The notes under the pieces were generated by a model, which ran no database searches, was not told the DNA's origin, and saw nothing but the letters and a program-made list of their open reading frames with translations. Shown in pieces: positions 7,480 to 14,983 of a stretch of 64,000 nt of DNA. The stretch lies in NCBI GenBank assembly GCA_027391075.1, contig DAHYHI010000091.1, positions 1-64,000 of the forward strand, written 5' to 3'. The position numbers and the translations under genes were made by a program. Within the stretch, counting starts at the first letter, position 1, and every line of letters starts with the position of its first letter. The stretch is from JAJZAM01 sp027391075 (lineage in GTDB: Bacteria > Actinomycetota > Acidimicrobiia > Acidimicrobiales > Palsa-688).

Positions 7480-7868
7480 TGGCTCTGGCGGTGACTGGCC
7501 AGGGTCGGCCGTTGAGAACCCTTGGCAAGGACCGGCGTAGACCCGCCAGTTGGCGTCCTCGCGCAGCTGGTCAGTGCGCTCGAGCACGGTCCCGCCAAGC
7601 TCGAGCACCCGTTTCTCGTCCGGCTCAATGTCGTCCACGTCGAAGTCGAGGTGGACCTGTTGGGGGTGCTCCTGCCCAGGCCAGCCCGGCGGCCGGTAGC
7701 CGTCCACTCGTTGGAAGGCGAGCTGCGTCCCTTCGAACTCAACCACTCCACCCAGTCTGGCTCGTCTGGTTCCATGACCACCCGACCGCCGAGCAGCTCG
7801 GCATAGAACTCGGCGAGTCGCACCGGGTCTGCGCAGTCCAGCGCTACCGCCTGGAGCCTCTTGATCAC
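7480..7868 (-). pseudogene. Frameshifted VOC (glyoxalase-like) protein
   Basis: The gene opens as MIKRLQAVALDCADPVRLAE then FYAELLGGRVVMEPDEPDWV, a normal first half of a VOC-fold protein. At about 7745-7760 a small change around GTGGAGTGGTT moves it to another frame, which reads VEFEGTQLAFQRVDGYRPPG, WPGQEHPQQVHLDFDVDDIE, PDEKRVLELGGTVLERTDQL and DANWRVYAGPCQGF. The expected ending (DPAGHPFCL-like) is scrambled. VOC proteins include dioxygenases and resistance proteins; this subtype is usually of unknown function. The break and the ruined end mark it as dead. Confidence 0.6.
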
Positions 7869-8062
7869 CTACACCACTCTCCTATCTCGCCGTCCACGGA
7901 CTCGTCCTTGAAACGGGGGGTACATCCTCGCCAGCCGCCCGATCCAAGAGGTTTGAGCTCGAAACGGTCGCAGTCGCTGATCCAGAGGGGCATCGTAGAG
8001 AACCCGGACTGATCTTGTGCGGCGCATGGGACCGCGGCCGGGCTGTCAGAGATCAGCGACGA

Positions 8063-8269
8063 CTACAAGCCCTCCCGGACCAACAGCGCACCCTTGCCGT
8101 CCCTGCCGGCCCGCTCATAGCCGGCCAGGATCTCAGCTTTGTACTTCGCCCGGAACTGACGAGGCGGGCGGACCCGCTCCAACACCTCCCGCACGGGATC
8201 AGACGAACCCTCCTCTACGCTCGCACCTCCGCAGGGAGCTAACTCCTCTACCCGCTGACGGATAGCCAT
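8063..8269 (-). pseudogene. 5' fragment of an IS3-type transposase OrfA
   Basis: The 68-codon frame contains PPRQFRAKYKAEILAGYERA and GRDGKGALLVREGL, the start of the helix-turn-helix protein found in IS3-group elements (RRFxAEYKLxIL...GALLRREGLY). The match breaks off after REGL. There is no DDE domain nearby, so only the 5' end of an insertion sequence remains. Confidence 0.5.
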
Positions 8270-8446
8270 AACAATCGGGAACTCCTTCCCCGCCCTCTAC
8301 AACTCAACAAATCAGCTACAAGACCGCCTCAGCCAATGTTGACACAGAGGGGAGGCAGGCAGCGACGGAGACCAAGTTGAACGTGTGAACTTTCCCGCTA
8401 GCCTGAGTAGGCCAAAGCATCCTTGTAGGGTTGCCTTGTCAGGATG

Positions 8447-8452
8447 TACGCT
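8447..8452 (+). promoter_or_regulatory. -10 box 6 nt before the AbrB-like start (leaderless)
   Basis: TACGCT fits TANNNT and is followed by 6 nt and then the GTG at 8459. A TTGTAG (8423-8428) lies 18 bp upstream as a possible -35. No ribosome site is visible. Confidence 0.4.
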
Positions 8453-8458
8453 GAACGG

Positions 8459-8701
8459 GTGGCTATTTCAGAGTTCAGGGTTTCCGAACGTGGACAGATG
8501 GCCCTCCCAGCTGAAGCACGACACCGCTGGAAACTCGACCGGGGCGGAGCAGTCGAGATAGCCGACCTCGGCGATTCCCTGCTCATCGTGCCGGCCGGCC
8601 GAGGCGGCCTGCGGGCATTGCTCAGCGCAGCTATCGACGACGCCGGAGGTTACTCCGCCCTGGCCAAGCGGGCGGCCACGGATGAACCTGATTTGCAATG
8701 A
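8459..8701 (+). CDS. AbrB/SpoVT-like antitoxin
   Basis: I start at GTG 8459, giving VAISEFRVSERGQMALPAEA followed by RHRWKLDRGGAVEIADLGDS and LLIVPAGRGGLRALL. This is a swapped-hairpin AbrB/MazE-type DNA-binding domain. A start five codons further upstream is possible, but the GTG has a -10 box 6 nt before it and matches the usual N-terminus. The stop overlaps the next gene by ATGA. AbrB-type antitoxins bind their promoter and neutralise a PIN-like partner. Confidence 0.7.
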   Translation: MAISEFRVSERGQMALPAEARHRWKLDRGGAVEIADLGDSLLIVPAGRGGLRALLSAAIDDAGGYSALAKRAATDEPDLQ

Positions 8702-9141
8702 CGCAAAGGCGGTTCGTCGTCGACGATCACCTCCTGCTGCGGATCCTCCTCGTTGGCGAACCAGACGAGCTCAGGCCCGGTGGTGGCAGCGTGTTCACCA
8801 CCGGGCTTTGGTACCACCGCATGTGCCGGGCAGTGGGCGACCACGGTGTGGTCGGCTTCTTCTCGCGTGCCATCGGTCGCGCGAATCCCCCGGTCGCAGC
8901 AGCCGCGATCCAAGCCATCACCCGACTGCCCGACTCGATCGAGCTCATCTCGCTGCGGGAACTGGCATGGCCGATGGCCCGCCTTGTCGACGATGGCGTC
9001 CGGCTCGACCTCATGTCCCTCGAAGCTCTCGCCGCCGCCGAACATCTCGACGCGGAGCTGTGCCTGGCCGTCGCTGACGAGAACCCGCCGCTCCTAGCCG
9101 CCGCCCGAGCTCGCCTCACGGCCATCCGCCTCATTGACTGA
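8698..9141 (+). CDS. PIN-like toxin partner of the AbrB antitoxin
   Basis: A 147-residue protein overlapping its antitoxin by 4 bp. It opens with RRFVVDDHLLLRILLVGEPD, has GGSVFTTGLWYHRMCRAVGD, then LISLRELAWPMARLVDDGVR, LMSLEALAAAEHLDAELCLA and VADENPPLLAAARA. The early Asp, the Glu in SLREL and the Asp in LDAELCLA are placed as in degenerate PIN domains. The layout matches an actinobacterial family I remember only as uncharacterised. Function as an RNase toxin is inferred from operon structure and these acidic residues. Confidence 0.6.
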   Translation: MTQRRFVVDDHLLLRILLVGEPDELRPGGGSVFTTGLWYHRMCRAVGDHGVVGFFSRAIGRANPPVAAAAIQAITRLPDSIELISLRELAWPMARLVDDGVRLDLMSLEALAAAEHLDAELCLAVADENPPLLAAARARLTAIRLID

Positions 9142-9344
9142 CGGCCCATTGGCGCCAGGTCATTTGAGCTCCGCACCCCGCCCGGCCGCTGCGCTCGGTC
9201 GCGTCCGTGTGACCGCCGCTCGTGGTCGTTCCAGACTCTGCGGCTTCGTGGAAGCCTTCGGGCGGTCTCGTAGTTTGTGTCGGCGGGATCGTCGCCTCCG
9301 AGCTGTGCACCCGCATCGAGGAAGCACAGTTTCAGTGCTCGGGC

Positions 9345-10535
9345 TTAGTGCTCGGGCCGGGTGGCCTTGACAAGTCCGGCAGCGTCACCTCCATGAGGTC
9401 TTGGAGGTCCACCGATCGCGTCGATCTCGTCCATCCGCACCGCGCGTTGAGCGCTTCGCCGAAGCGGCGTCTCCTCGGCTAGCTCACGTACGAAGCCGCT
9501 GCGAGTAGTGCTTCGGCGGAATCGCCGTCGAGCCTGCTGCGGGCCCGGCTCGAAGCCGCGGCCAAGAACAAGATCTAGCCCGGAGGGCTGGCAGATGTCC
9601 GAGGCGGCATGGTCCCTCAGGTACTCCCGCATGTACGGGAGTGCGTAGTCGACGTATCCGCGACCGCTCGACTCGATGAGCTCAGCGGAGATAAGCCGGA
9701 GACGGTATTGGCTGGCGTAGTTAACGTCCACGCCGAGTCGCCGCTGGGTGTCAGCCATCTTCGAGGGGCGATCGTCTTTTGCCATGGCCATCAGAAACGA
9801 CTTGTCGATCGCCGAAGTAGATGCCAGTGCCGGCTCGTACACCAAGGAACCGAGGCGTCTCCGTGCGCCGGCTACTCCTTGGCGGGCATCTGACATGGAG
9901 ATCTCTACCACGTCTGGGTGGCGGCGCCAGGTCTGAGCCCCGACCAAGTGGATCAGAAATGGATAGCCGCGAGACCCATCGACCATCACTTCGAGCACGT
10001 CGTCACCGACACGCCGTCCGGCGAGGTCTACCAGTTCCCCCAGCCCGGCGATCTGGTTGTGGTGGATCTCGTCGAGAGTTATCAGCAGCCCAGTACCTTT
10101 GTCAGCCAGCAGATCGGTGAGCAACTCGACCTGGTTGCGCAACCCCATCTCCACCACGTAGCTCTGCGCTGTGCTCCATGTCAGCGCACCCGCGCTCAAG
10201 GGGCCTGTGATCCCCGTCAGGCGCCGGCGGACCGCTTCGGGATCGAAGGCCCTAGACACTCTCGGCAAGTGATCTCGGGAGATCCGTTCGACGAGACCAG
10301 GCGACGCCGTCTCAGCGATAACCACCCATCCGAGCGTCTCCGCGCGATCTTCGACTGCGTTCGACATCACCGTCCTCCCCGACCCGCGTGCCCCTGTGTA
10401 CAGAATCGCCCGACCCGCCGAACCCGGGCCATCCAAGAGGGCTTCAGCGAACTCGTCGATCAACTCGTCACGACCGGAGACCAGCGGCGGGCTCACGCCG
10501 AAGCTGGGGTGAAAGGGTTCCTCACACCCCACCAC
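9345..10535 (-). CDS. AAA ATPase, Orc1/Cdc6-like, with internal deletion
   Basis: The protein starts VVGCEEPFHPSFGVSPPLVS then GRDELIDEFAEALLDGPGSA, the usual opening of a large actinobacterial AAA family. Walker A is YTGARGSGRTVM (about residue 45-56) and Walker B is TGLLITLDEIHHN (about 150). Right after LGELVDLAGRRVGDDVLEVM the sequence jumps to VDGSRGYPFLIHLVGAQTWR. Relatives have about 100 residues there, holding the sensor-1 region and arginine finger. The C-terminal winged helix (KMADTQRRLGVDVNYASQYR, LRLISAELIESSGRGYVDYA) remains. The frame then reads on some 75 residues past the normal end (REYLRDHAAS). It is probably inactive. Its usual role is unknown. Confidence 0.6.
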   Translation of the reverse strand: MVGCEEPFHPSFGVSPPLVSGRDELIDEFAEALLDGPGSAGRAILYTGARGSGRTVMSNAVEDRAETLGWVVIAETASPGLVERISRDHLPRVSRAFDPEAVRRRLTGITGPLSAGALTWSTAQSYVVEMGLRNQVELLTDLLADKGTGLLITLDEIHHNQIAGLGELVDLAGRRVGDDVLEVMVDGSRGYPFLIHLVGAQTWRRHPDVVEISMSDARQGVAGARRRLGSLVYEPALASTSAIDKSFLMAMAKDDRPSKMADTQRRLGVDVNYASQYRLRLISAELIESSGRGYVDYALPYMREYLRDHAASDICQPSGLDLVLGRGFEPGPQQARRRFRRSTTRSGFVRELAEETPLRRSAQRAVRMDEIDAIGGPPRPHGGDAAGLVKATRPEH

Positions 10536-10544
10536 GACTGAGCT

Positions 10545-10579
10545 TTAGAGACCCTTAGAGTCTTTAGATACAGTTAGAG
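10545..10579 (-). promoter_or_regulatory. Four phased TTAGA boxes upstream of the AAA ATPase
   Basis: TTAGAG (10545), TTAGAG (10555), TTAGAT (10564) and TTAGAG (10574) repeat at 10, 9 and 10 bp, i.e. once per helical turn, starting 10 bp upstream of the GTG at 10535. This looks like a cooperative regulator-binding array. No -10 box is obvious within it. Confidence 0.4.
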
Positions 10580-11067
10580 TCCGGCTCGCCCTGCCCGGCT
10601 TGGGGCGCCTTCGACCAGGCTGATCCATCCCGACGTCAACTGCGAAAGTGTTGAATCAAAACGTGTTAAATGTTCTTCCCGAACCTTTGACATCTTTAGG
10701 GGCGTCATGCACATGACCTTCACCGTCTCGCAGCCAGACAGGTTGGTGATGATGGACGAGTATGCGTACGCGTAGGCGACATCGCCCAACCCGAGCAGGA
10801 TGAGCTGGTTCGGGTCTATGCTGGGGGTGATCCCAAGCAGGTTGTAGAGCTTTGCCGCCAGAGGCAGTTCCGCTGGTTGCCGCCGCCGACCGCTGGAAAT
10901 GCCTACGAAATCAGTAAGTCCGGCCGGATAGCCCGCCGAACTGTTGATGTTGGCGGAGCGCCACGTGGCCACGACCGGTTCACCGGTACCACCATACGAA
11001 ATAGCGATAGCTGCCTATAGCGACCCAGTATCGGGTCCGCACTGCGTGAGTCGGAGGACCCGGAACG
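10580..11067. other. Gap between AAA ATPase and hipA, no convincing gene
   Basis: A minus-strand frame of about 130 codons spans most of this stretch (10574-10972) and contains LYNLLGITPSIDPNQLILLG and LGDVAYAYAYSSIITNLSGC. I recognise nothing in it, and its base use is less GC-rich than its neighbours. It overlaps one copy of a 52-bp repeat at 10876-10927. It may be decayed DNA. Confidence 0.3.
10876..10927. repeat. 52-bp dispersed repeat, copy A
   Basis: Matches 13364-13415 at 47 of 52 positions, in the same orientation. The core is CTGGAAATGCCTA plus CAGTAAGTCCGGCCGG. A weaker third version lies at 58433-58465, upstream of the IS1634-type transposase, so the repeat may be an insertion-sequence end. 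Confidence 0.6.
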
Positions 11068-12414
11068 TTAGAACGGCAGCTCTTCTGCGCGGTGGGCCGC
11101 CGACCTCGTGGAGTAACGCGTCTTGTTCGGTGTGCCTGCAGGATCGCCGACCGTGAGAGACGTTGTTCGTTGGGCGACGAAGTCGAGAATCACGGCGGGT
11201 AGGCCCGTCGCCGTTGCGGCCTCCTCCGCCACGTCCTCGATGCCCCTGAGAGTTTCCTCGACGATCCGCGACGCCTCAGCCCCGGACATGCCCCACGATG
11301 TCCCCTCGGCGATCAGATCGTCGACGGTGACGTCGTGGATGCTCTTCTGGCCATTGATCCACATGCCGAGCCTGTCGCTCAGGTCCTTTGGGCCTTCCGA
11401 GGTGGGAACATCCTTGTAGAAGGCCGTCGGTGTGATGTCGTACGCCGGCGCGAGCGACGAGGAGCCGTCGTCCAAATGCATCACGGATATGTTCTTCGCG
11501 TGGGCGTTGGCGTTGCCCACAGCCACATTGGTCACTATAAGAGCGAGAAGCTTGAAGCGATCCTGAGGTGGAGCGAACCCGCTCAGGATCTCCGCGAACT
11601 GTCGCAGGCTTGGGCCTCCATCCGACTGGTACTTCCGGGAAGGGCGATCGGAGCAGTCGACGCCCAACGCCTGGCAGGCGTCTTCTTGATGGATGCGAAT
11701 CACCCCCGCGGGGGTGTGTTGACGGTCATAGCGAGAAACGACTATGACCGGCCGTCCAGCAATGTCAATGACCTCGGAGTCGACATTGCTGAGCCCAAGG
11801 TCTCTTGCAAGGCGGAGGCAGAAAGATTCGGCCGCGGCATACGAGTCGAGGCGCATGTCCTGGGGCTTGAGTATGTGGGTCGACGGGGCCCCGCCGACCG
11901 GACGACCCCAAGCTCCGTAGGGAGTCCGGGCAAGCAGGAGCTTGTCTTGCGCTCCCGGAAGGGAAACCCGTACCGCATTGTCCGCACCAAGTGGACGCTC
12001 CTTCAGCCGAGCTATCAGGCGCTCGAGATCTTGATCAGCCAAAGGGTCGATTCCGCCGGTCGAACCTGGAGCCGGGGACCCGGTGGGCAGGAGCACGACC
12101 GCGCCAGCACAATCCCGACCAATGGCCGACAGCAGGCCGAAATGGTCGCCTCTGCGAACCGAGAATTCATCAGAGATGACACCACGGGCGTCGCCCTCGG
12201 GCAGGAGGCCGTCGAAGAACGCCCGCACCACGTCCCCCCTCGGTCTCCTAGCGGCATTGACCGGCATCGAGATCGACAGGACGACCGAGCCTGGCCGGAA
12301 TCGGCCCTCGGCCTCCTCGGTGTAGTCGAATCGCATCTTCGAGTATTGGGGCTCGCTGAGGCTGCCGATGCGGGTGCCGTACAGCCAAACGTCCAGAGTG
12401 GGCCGGCTAGCCAC
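11068..12414 (-). CDS. hipA: HipA-family kinase toxin with Asn at the catalytic Asp position
   Basis: A 448-residue protein starting at GTG 12414-12412, overlapping hipB by 8 bp. The N-subdomain is present (TLDVWLYGTRIGSLSEPQYS, FFDGLLPEGDARGVISDEF), then the nucleotide-binding part (VSLPGAQDKLLLARTPYG, STHILKPQ) and the C-lobe (VIVVSRYDRQ, LAPAYDITPTAFY). HipA kinases phosphorylate targets such as glutamyl-tRNA synthetase, using the Asp of the (G/N)xxDxHxKN loop. Here the loop reads VAVGNANAHAKNIS, with AAC (Asn, residue 303, 11506-11508) at that position. A single G-to-A change from GAC explains it. The metal-binding Asp of PAYD remains. The protein is full length but probably has little or no kinase activity. 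Confidence 0.85.
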   Translation of the reverse strand: MASRPTLDVWLYGTRIGSLSEPQYSKMRFDYTEEAEGRFRPGSVVLSISMPVNAARRPRGDVVRAFFDGLLPEGDARGVISDEFSVRRGDHFGLLSAIGRDCAGAVVLLPTGSPAPGSTGGIDPLADQDLERLIARLKERPLGADNAVRVSLPGAQDKLLLARTPYGAWGRPVGGAPSTHILKPQDMRLDSYAAAESFCLRLARDLGLSNVDSEVIDIAGRPVIVVSRYDRQHTPAGVIRIHQEDACQALGVDCSDRPSRKYQSDGGPSLRQFAEILSGFAPPQDRFKLLALIVTNVAVGNANAHAKNISVMHLDDGSSSLAPAYDITPTAFYKDVPTSEGPKDLSDRLGMWINGQKSIHDVTVDDLIAEGTSWGMSGAEASRIVEETLRGIEDVAEEAATATGLPAVILDFVAQRTTSLTVGDPAGTPNKTRYSTRSAAHRAEELPF

Positions 12415-12652
12415 GAGGTTCCTTCTCGACGATGGCCAGTTCCATACCCATTTCCCGCAGGATGGCGAAGGTCCGTTGCAGTTGTTCGGTTGATAGCCCA
12501 GACTCCATACGGGCCACATAGGAGCGGTGAATACCGAGCCGGGCCGCCAATGTCTCTTGGTTCAGCCCGCGACTGTGGCGGGCGCGAGCGAGGGCTCGGC
12601 CAAGCTCAGCTGGGTTCGACGCTCGCCACTCAGGCTTTCCCTGTGTGTTCAT
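12407..12652 (-). CDS. hipB: HipB-family antitoxin/repressor
   Basis: An 81-residue XRE-type protein. The helix-turn-helix is LGRALARARHSRGLNQETLA followed by ARLGIHRSYVARMESGLSTE. The short C-terminal strand (EMGMELAIVEKEPRG) is where HipB normally pairs and contacts HipA. HipB binds operator palindromes in front of its own gene. Three such palindromes at 36-bp spacing lie here, the nearest covering the start codon. The -10 box is only 6 nt from the ATG, so the transcript is probably leaderless. The gene is intact. Confidence 0.88.
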   Translation of the reverse strand: MNTQGKPEWRASNPAELGRALARARHSRGLNQETLAARLGIHRSYVARMESGLSTEQLQRTFAILREMGMELAIVEKEPRG

Positions 12653-12661
12653 ATCAACACA
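12644..12661 (-). promoter_or_regulatory. hip operator 1, over the hipB start codon
   Basis: TGTGTT-CATATC-AACACA (plus strand) has perfect 6-bp arms around an ATAT centre. It covers the hipB ATG (12650-12652) and part of the -10 box TATTGT (minus strand, 12659-12664). Its centre is 36 bp from operator 2. Confidence 0.75.
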
Positions 12662-12687
12662 ATAGCGGAATCTGAGTCTTGTGTGAA
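12659..12687 (-). promoter_or_regulatory. hipBA promoter
   Basis: On the minus strand TTCACA (12682-12687), a 17-bp spacer and TATTGT (12659-12664) make a good sigma70-type promoter. The ATG lies 6 nt after the -10, which predicts a leaderless mRNA. Operators 1 and 2 overlap the -10 and -35 respectively. Confidence 0.6.
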
Positions 12688-12698
12688 TATTAACACAA
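12679..12698 (-). promoter_or_regulatory. hip operator 2, over the -35 box
   Basis: TTGTGT-GAATATTA-ACACAA has perfect 6-bp arms and the same ATAT centre as operator 1. It covers the -35 element. Centre-to-centre distance to operators 1 and 3 is exactly 36 bp. Confidence 0.75.
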
Positions 12699-12712
12699 CT
12701 GGCCTTACCCCT

Positions 12713-12736
12713 CTATGTCTTGATATCAGCACATAG
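12713..12736 (-). promoter_or_regulatory. hip operator 3, upstream of the promoter
   Basis: The arms CTATGT and ACATAG flank an inner TGATATCA palindrome, sharing the TGT...ATAT...ACA core with the other two operators. Its centre lies 36 bp upstream of operator 2, which suits cooperative binding or DNA bending by HipB. Confidence 0.65.
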
Positions 12737-13119
12737 ATGGGTAAGCGATGTCCGTGGAGCCTGCCGCTCTGTCGGGCTGCCCGAGTCCGGCAAGTCGAAA
12801 CCGCTCGCCCTCGGGCGGTCTGACGGTGGACAGCAGGGTTCATCGGTCGAGAGTCCAGCTCGCGGTGTAGGCCGCTGCGTCGTAGCCTGGGACGGTGCTC
12901 CGGAGGTCTCGACCTTGGTCGGCGGCATGCCAGCTTGCATTCGAGCGATGACGGCGGACTGAACTACCCCTCGATCGAGGTGGTGGCTCACGATGGGACG
13001 GTCATCTGTTGCGCCGAAAGTGGTGCGGCCGGCCCGTCCTGGGGGTCCACGGGGGAGCCGCGGACGCGGCAGCGTGGAACGGCATGGGGGGCATTCCTCC
13101 CCGAGCGGCCCGAAGCCGC

Positions 13120-13320
13120 CCATCTCTGTAGCGTTTTCGGCGACGCGGATGCGCAGGAGCGCGGGCCAGCAGAGTTGGACGTGACCTCTGATGCGGTCCT
13201 CGCGGTGATGGACCACCGGTCGAAGCCGCAGCTCGCCCAGGTCGCGCCAACCCCGCTCGACTCTTTTACCTGAGGGTTGCCTTTGACGAGGTGGTAGCGA
13301 CCGGGACGGGCGGACTGCCG
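13120..13320 (-). pseudogene. Remnant of an IS1634-type transposase
   Basis: The minus strand encodes RPGRYHLVKGNPQVKE, then directly RGWRDLGELRLRPVVHHRED and RIRGHVQLCWPALLRIRVAE before the match ends. These correspond to the central and C-terminal parts of the intact transposase at 56583-58223 (GRYHSAAGNLEVKE; GWRDMKGSLGLRPVFHHRED), with the region between deleted. It is a small diverged scar of a related element. A 52-bp repeat copy lies just upstream (13364-13415). Confidence 0.65.
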
Positions 13321-13363
13321 CCTCGTCGCCTCGATCAGCCGCGGCCGAGCGGACACCTGGGAC

Positions 13364-13415
13364 GTCGTCGCCGACGACCGCTGGAAATGCCTATGAACTC
13401 AGTAAGTCCGGCCGG
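13364..13415. repeat. 52-bp dispersed repeat, copy B
   Basis: Matches copy A (10876-10927) at 47 of 52 positions in the same orientation. It lies about 45 bp upstream of the IS1634-type remnant, which suggests that it belongs to that element's end. GGAGCGCCACG also recurs shortly after both copies. Confidence 0.6.
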
Positions 13416-13537
13416 AGCGCCACGAGGCGTGTGCAGCGATACTGCGCTACTAACAAGGAGGGCTCCCCACGGGACCGTCGTGCGTCCCCTGCACGCCGTC
13501 GGTCTAAGGCTCATTCCGTGACCGGCTCACCCGGCGG

Positions 13538-14983
13538 TCACGCTACCGGAGTGACGGGCTCGGCGGTGCCGGCGGGCTCGGCGGCGTCGTTGCCGTGGAA
13601 GATGTAGGTGTTCTTGCTGCGGCGTTTGGTCCACCACGCGAACGCGAGTCCGAGGGCTAGGAGCACGGCGAAGGTCTGGTCGACGCCGCTGCCTATCGCT
13701 TTGGGGCCGTAGACGAAGAACGCGACCAGCAGGAAGCCCATCACGGTGGAAGCGAAGACGGATCCGGCTAGCAGCAGGCGGTGCGAGTGGGGTTGCAGAC
13801 CGACGTCTGGGAGGCGTCGATGCCCGACCGTAAGGAAGACCGTGGCGGTCAGCGAGTCCAAGAAGAACTCGGCCAGCAGGAAGAAGCCGGCGCCGGAAAG
13901 GACCAGGTTGAAGAACGCGCTGAGCGACGACACGAAAAGCTGCACTGCGACGACGACGGTGGCGGCGCCGAGGCTGACGACTATTGCAACCCAGGGAACC
14001 TGGTGGCGGTTGAGGCGGGAGAAGGCCGGGGGGATCAGATTCTCCCGGCCCATCGCGAACAGCGCCCTGGTCAGGATGAAACTTGTCAGCCACAGGCCGC
14101 CCGCGGTCGAGGCGAGTATCGGCACGAGCATCGTCCAGCTGGCGCCGGGTACGAGCCGGTGCGCCCACACGGCGAGCGGGTCGACCGAGTTCGCGAGGGA
14201 GTGCAGCGGGGTCTCGCCGAGCATGAGCGGGTAGAGGATCGCGTAGAACGCGAGAGCTCCGAAAGCCCCGATGATCCCGCCGAGGCCGGGATGGTCGCGG
14301 GGCTTCATCGACTCCTCCGCGGCGTAACTGTCGATCTCCCATCCGTCGAGGATCGTCGCGGCTATGACCGCAACTATGAGGATACCGCCTACCGGCGGTT
14401 TGCCGAAGTGGACGGGTACGGCGATCTTGCCGAGTCGTACCAGGCCTATGATCCCGAACGACGCCAGGGCGACCATCTCGACCGCGAAGAACGCCTGGGT
14501 GATGCGAGCCGTCGGCCGGCTGCCGAGGAGCAGCGGGATCGCAGCGAAGACAACCCAGAAGACGGTCACGGCCATCTGCACGACGGGGGGAGCGTTGTAG
14601 TGGGGGGCTATCAGCGCGAGGGTGTAGGAGCCTGCGGGTATGGCGATCGGGGGGATCGACAGGAAGTAGGCGAGGATCAATATCCACGCCTGGTAGCGCG
14701 AAACTCCCTTGCCGATGATCCGGGCGGACCAGTGGTAGGAGGCGCCCGAGTGGGGGAAGTGCCGGTTAAGCAGCCGGAACACGAACGCCGACACGATAAA
14801 AGGGACGGCCAGAACTGCGATAGCCGGCAGCGTCCACCAGCCCGCCTGGGCTGCCATCACCCCGCCGGTAGCGGCCACGGAGAACATCGGCCCTACGCTC
14901 GACACTGACAGCGGTACCAGGTCGGTCAGGTGGAACGCCTGCGCCAGCTTGCGCGGCTCGCCGTGCGATGGTGCTGCCTTCAA
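13538..14983 (-). CDS. APC-superfamily amino-acid permease
   Basis: A 481-residue membrane transporter with about 12 hydrophobic segments. The N-terminus has LTDLVPLSVSSVGPMFSVAA, matching the unwound substrate-binding first helix of APC amino-acid or amine permeases. FPHSGASYHWSARIIGKG follows, with the usual GGxYxW-like motif in altered form. TILDGWEIDSYAAEESMKPR corresponds to the conserved helix-6 glutamate region (W...E.AAEE). The C-terminus is a short hydrophilic tail. It stands alone on its strand and divides the decayed accessory area from the conserved chromosome. The substrate is probably an amino acid or polyamine, but it cannot be told from sequence. Confidence 0.82.
   Translation of the reverse strand: MKAAPSHGEPRKLAQAFHLTDLVPLSVSSVGPMFSVAATGGVMAAQAGWWTLPAIAVLAVPFIVSAFVFRLLNRHFPHSGASYHWSARIIGKGVSRYQAWILILAYFLSIPPIAIPAGSYTLALIAPHYNAPPVVQMAVTVFWVVFAAIPLLLGSRPTARITQAFFAVEMVALASFGIIGLVRLGKIAVPVHFGKPPVGGILIVAVIAATILDGWEIDSYAAEESMKPRDHPGLGGIIGAFGALAFYAILYPLMLGETPLHSLANSVDPLAVWAHRLVPGASWTMLVPILASTAGGLWLTSFILTRALFAMGRENLIPPAFSRLNRHQVPWVAIVVSLGAATVVVAVQLFVSSLSAFFNLVLSGAGFFLLAEFFLDSLTATVFLTVGHRRLPDVGLQPHSHRLLLAGSVFASTVMGFLLVAFFVYGPKAIGSGVDQTFAVLLALGLAFAWWTKRRSKNTYIFHGNDAAEPAGTAEPVTPVA

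Noticed and set aside
12720..12962. Plus-strand frame downstream of the hip operators
   Set aside because: It begins inside operator 3 and shows no motif; it is most likely a chance frame in GC-rich DNA.
1..13400. The TA-rich region as a chromosomal integron cassette array
   Set aside because: Genes lie on both strands, and no repeated attC-like palindromes or integrase gene were seen.
13781..14908. Long plus-strand frame (375 codons) opposite the permease
   Set aside because: It is the antisense shadow of a clear APC permease; its composition is charged and repetitive with no motif.
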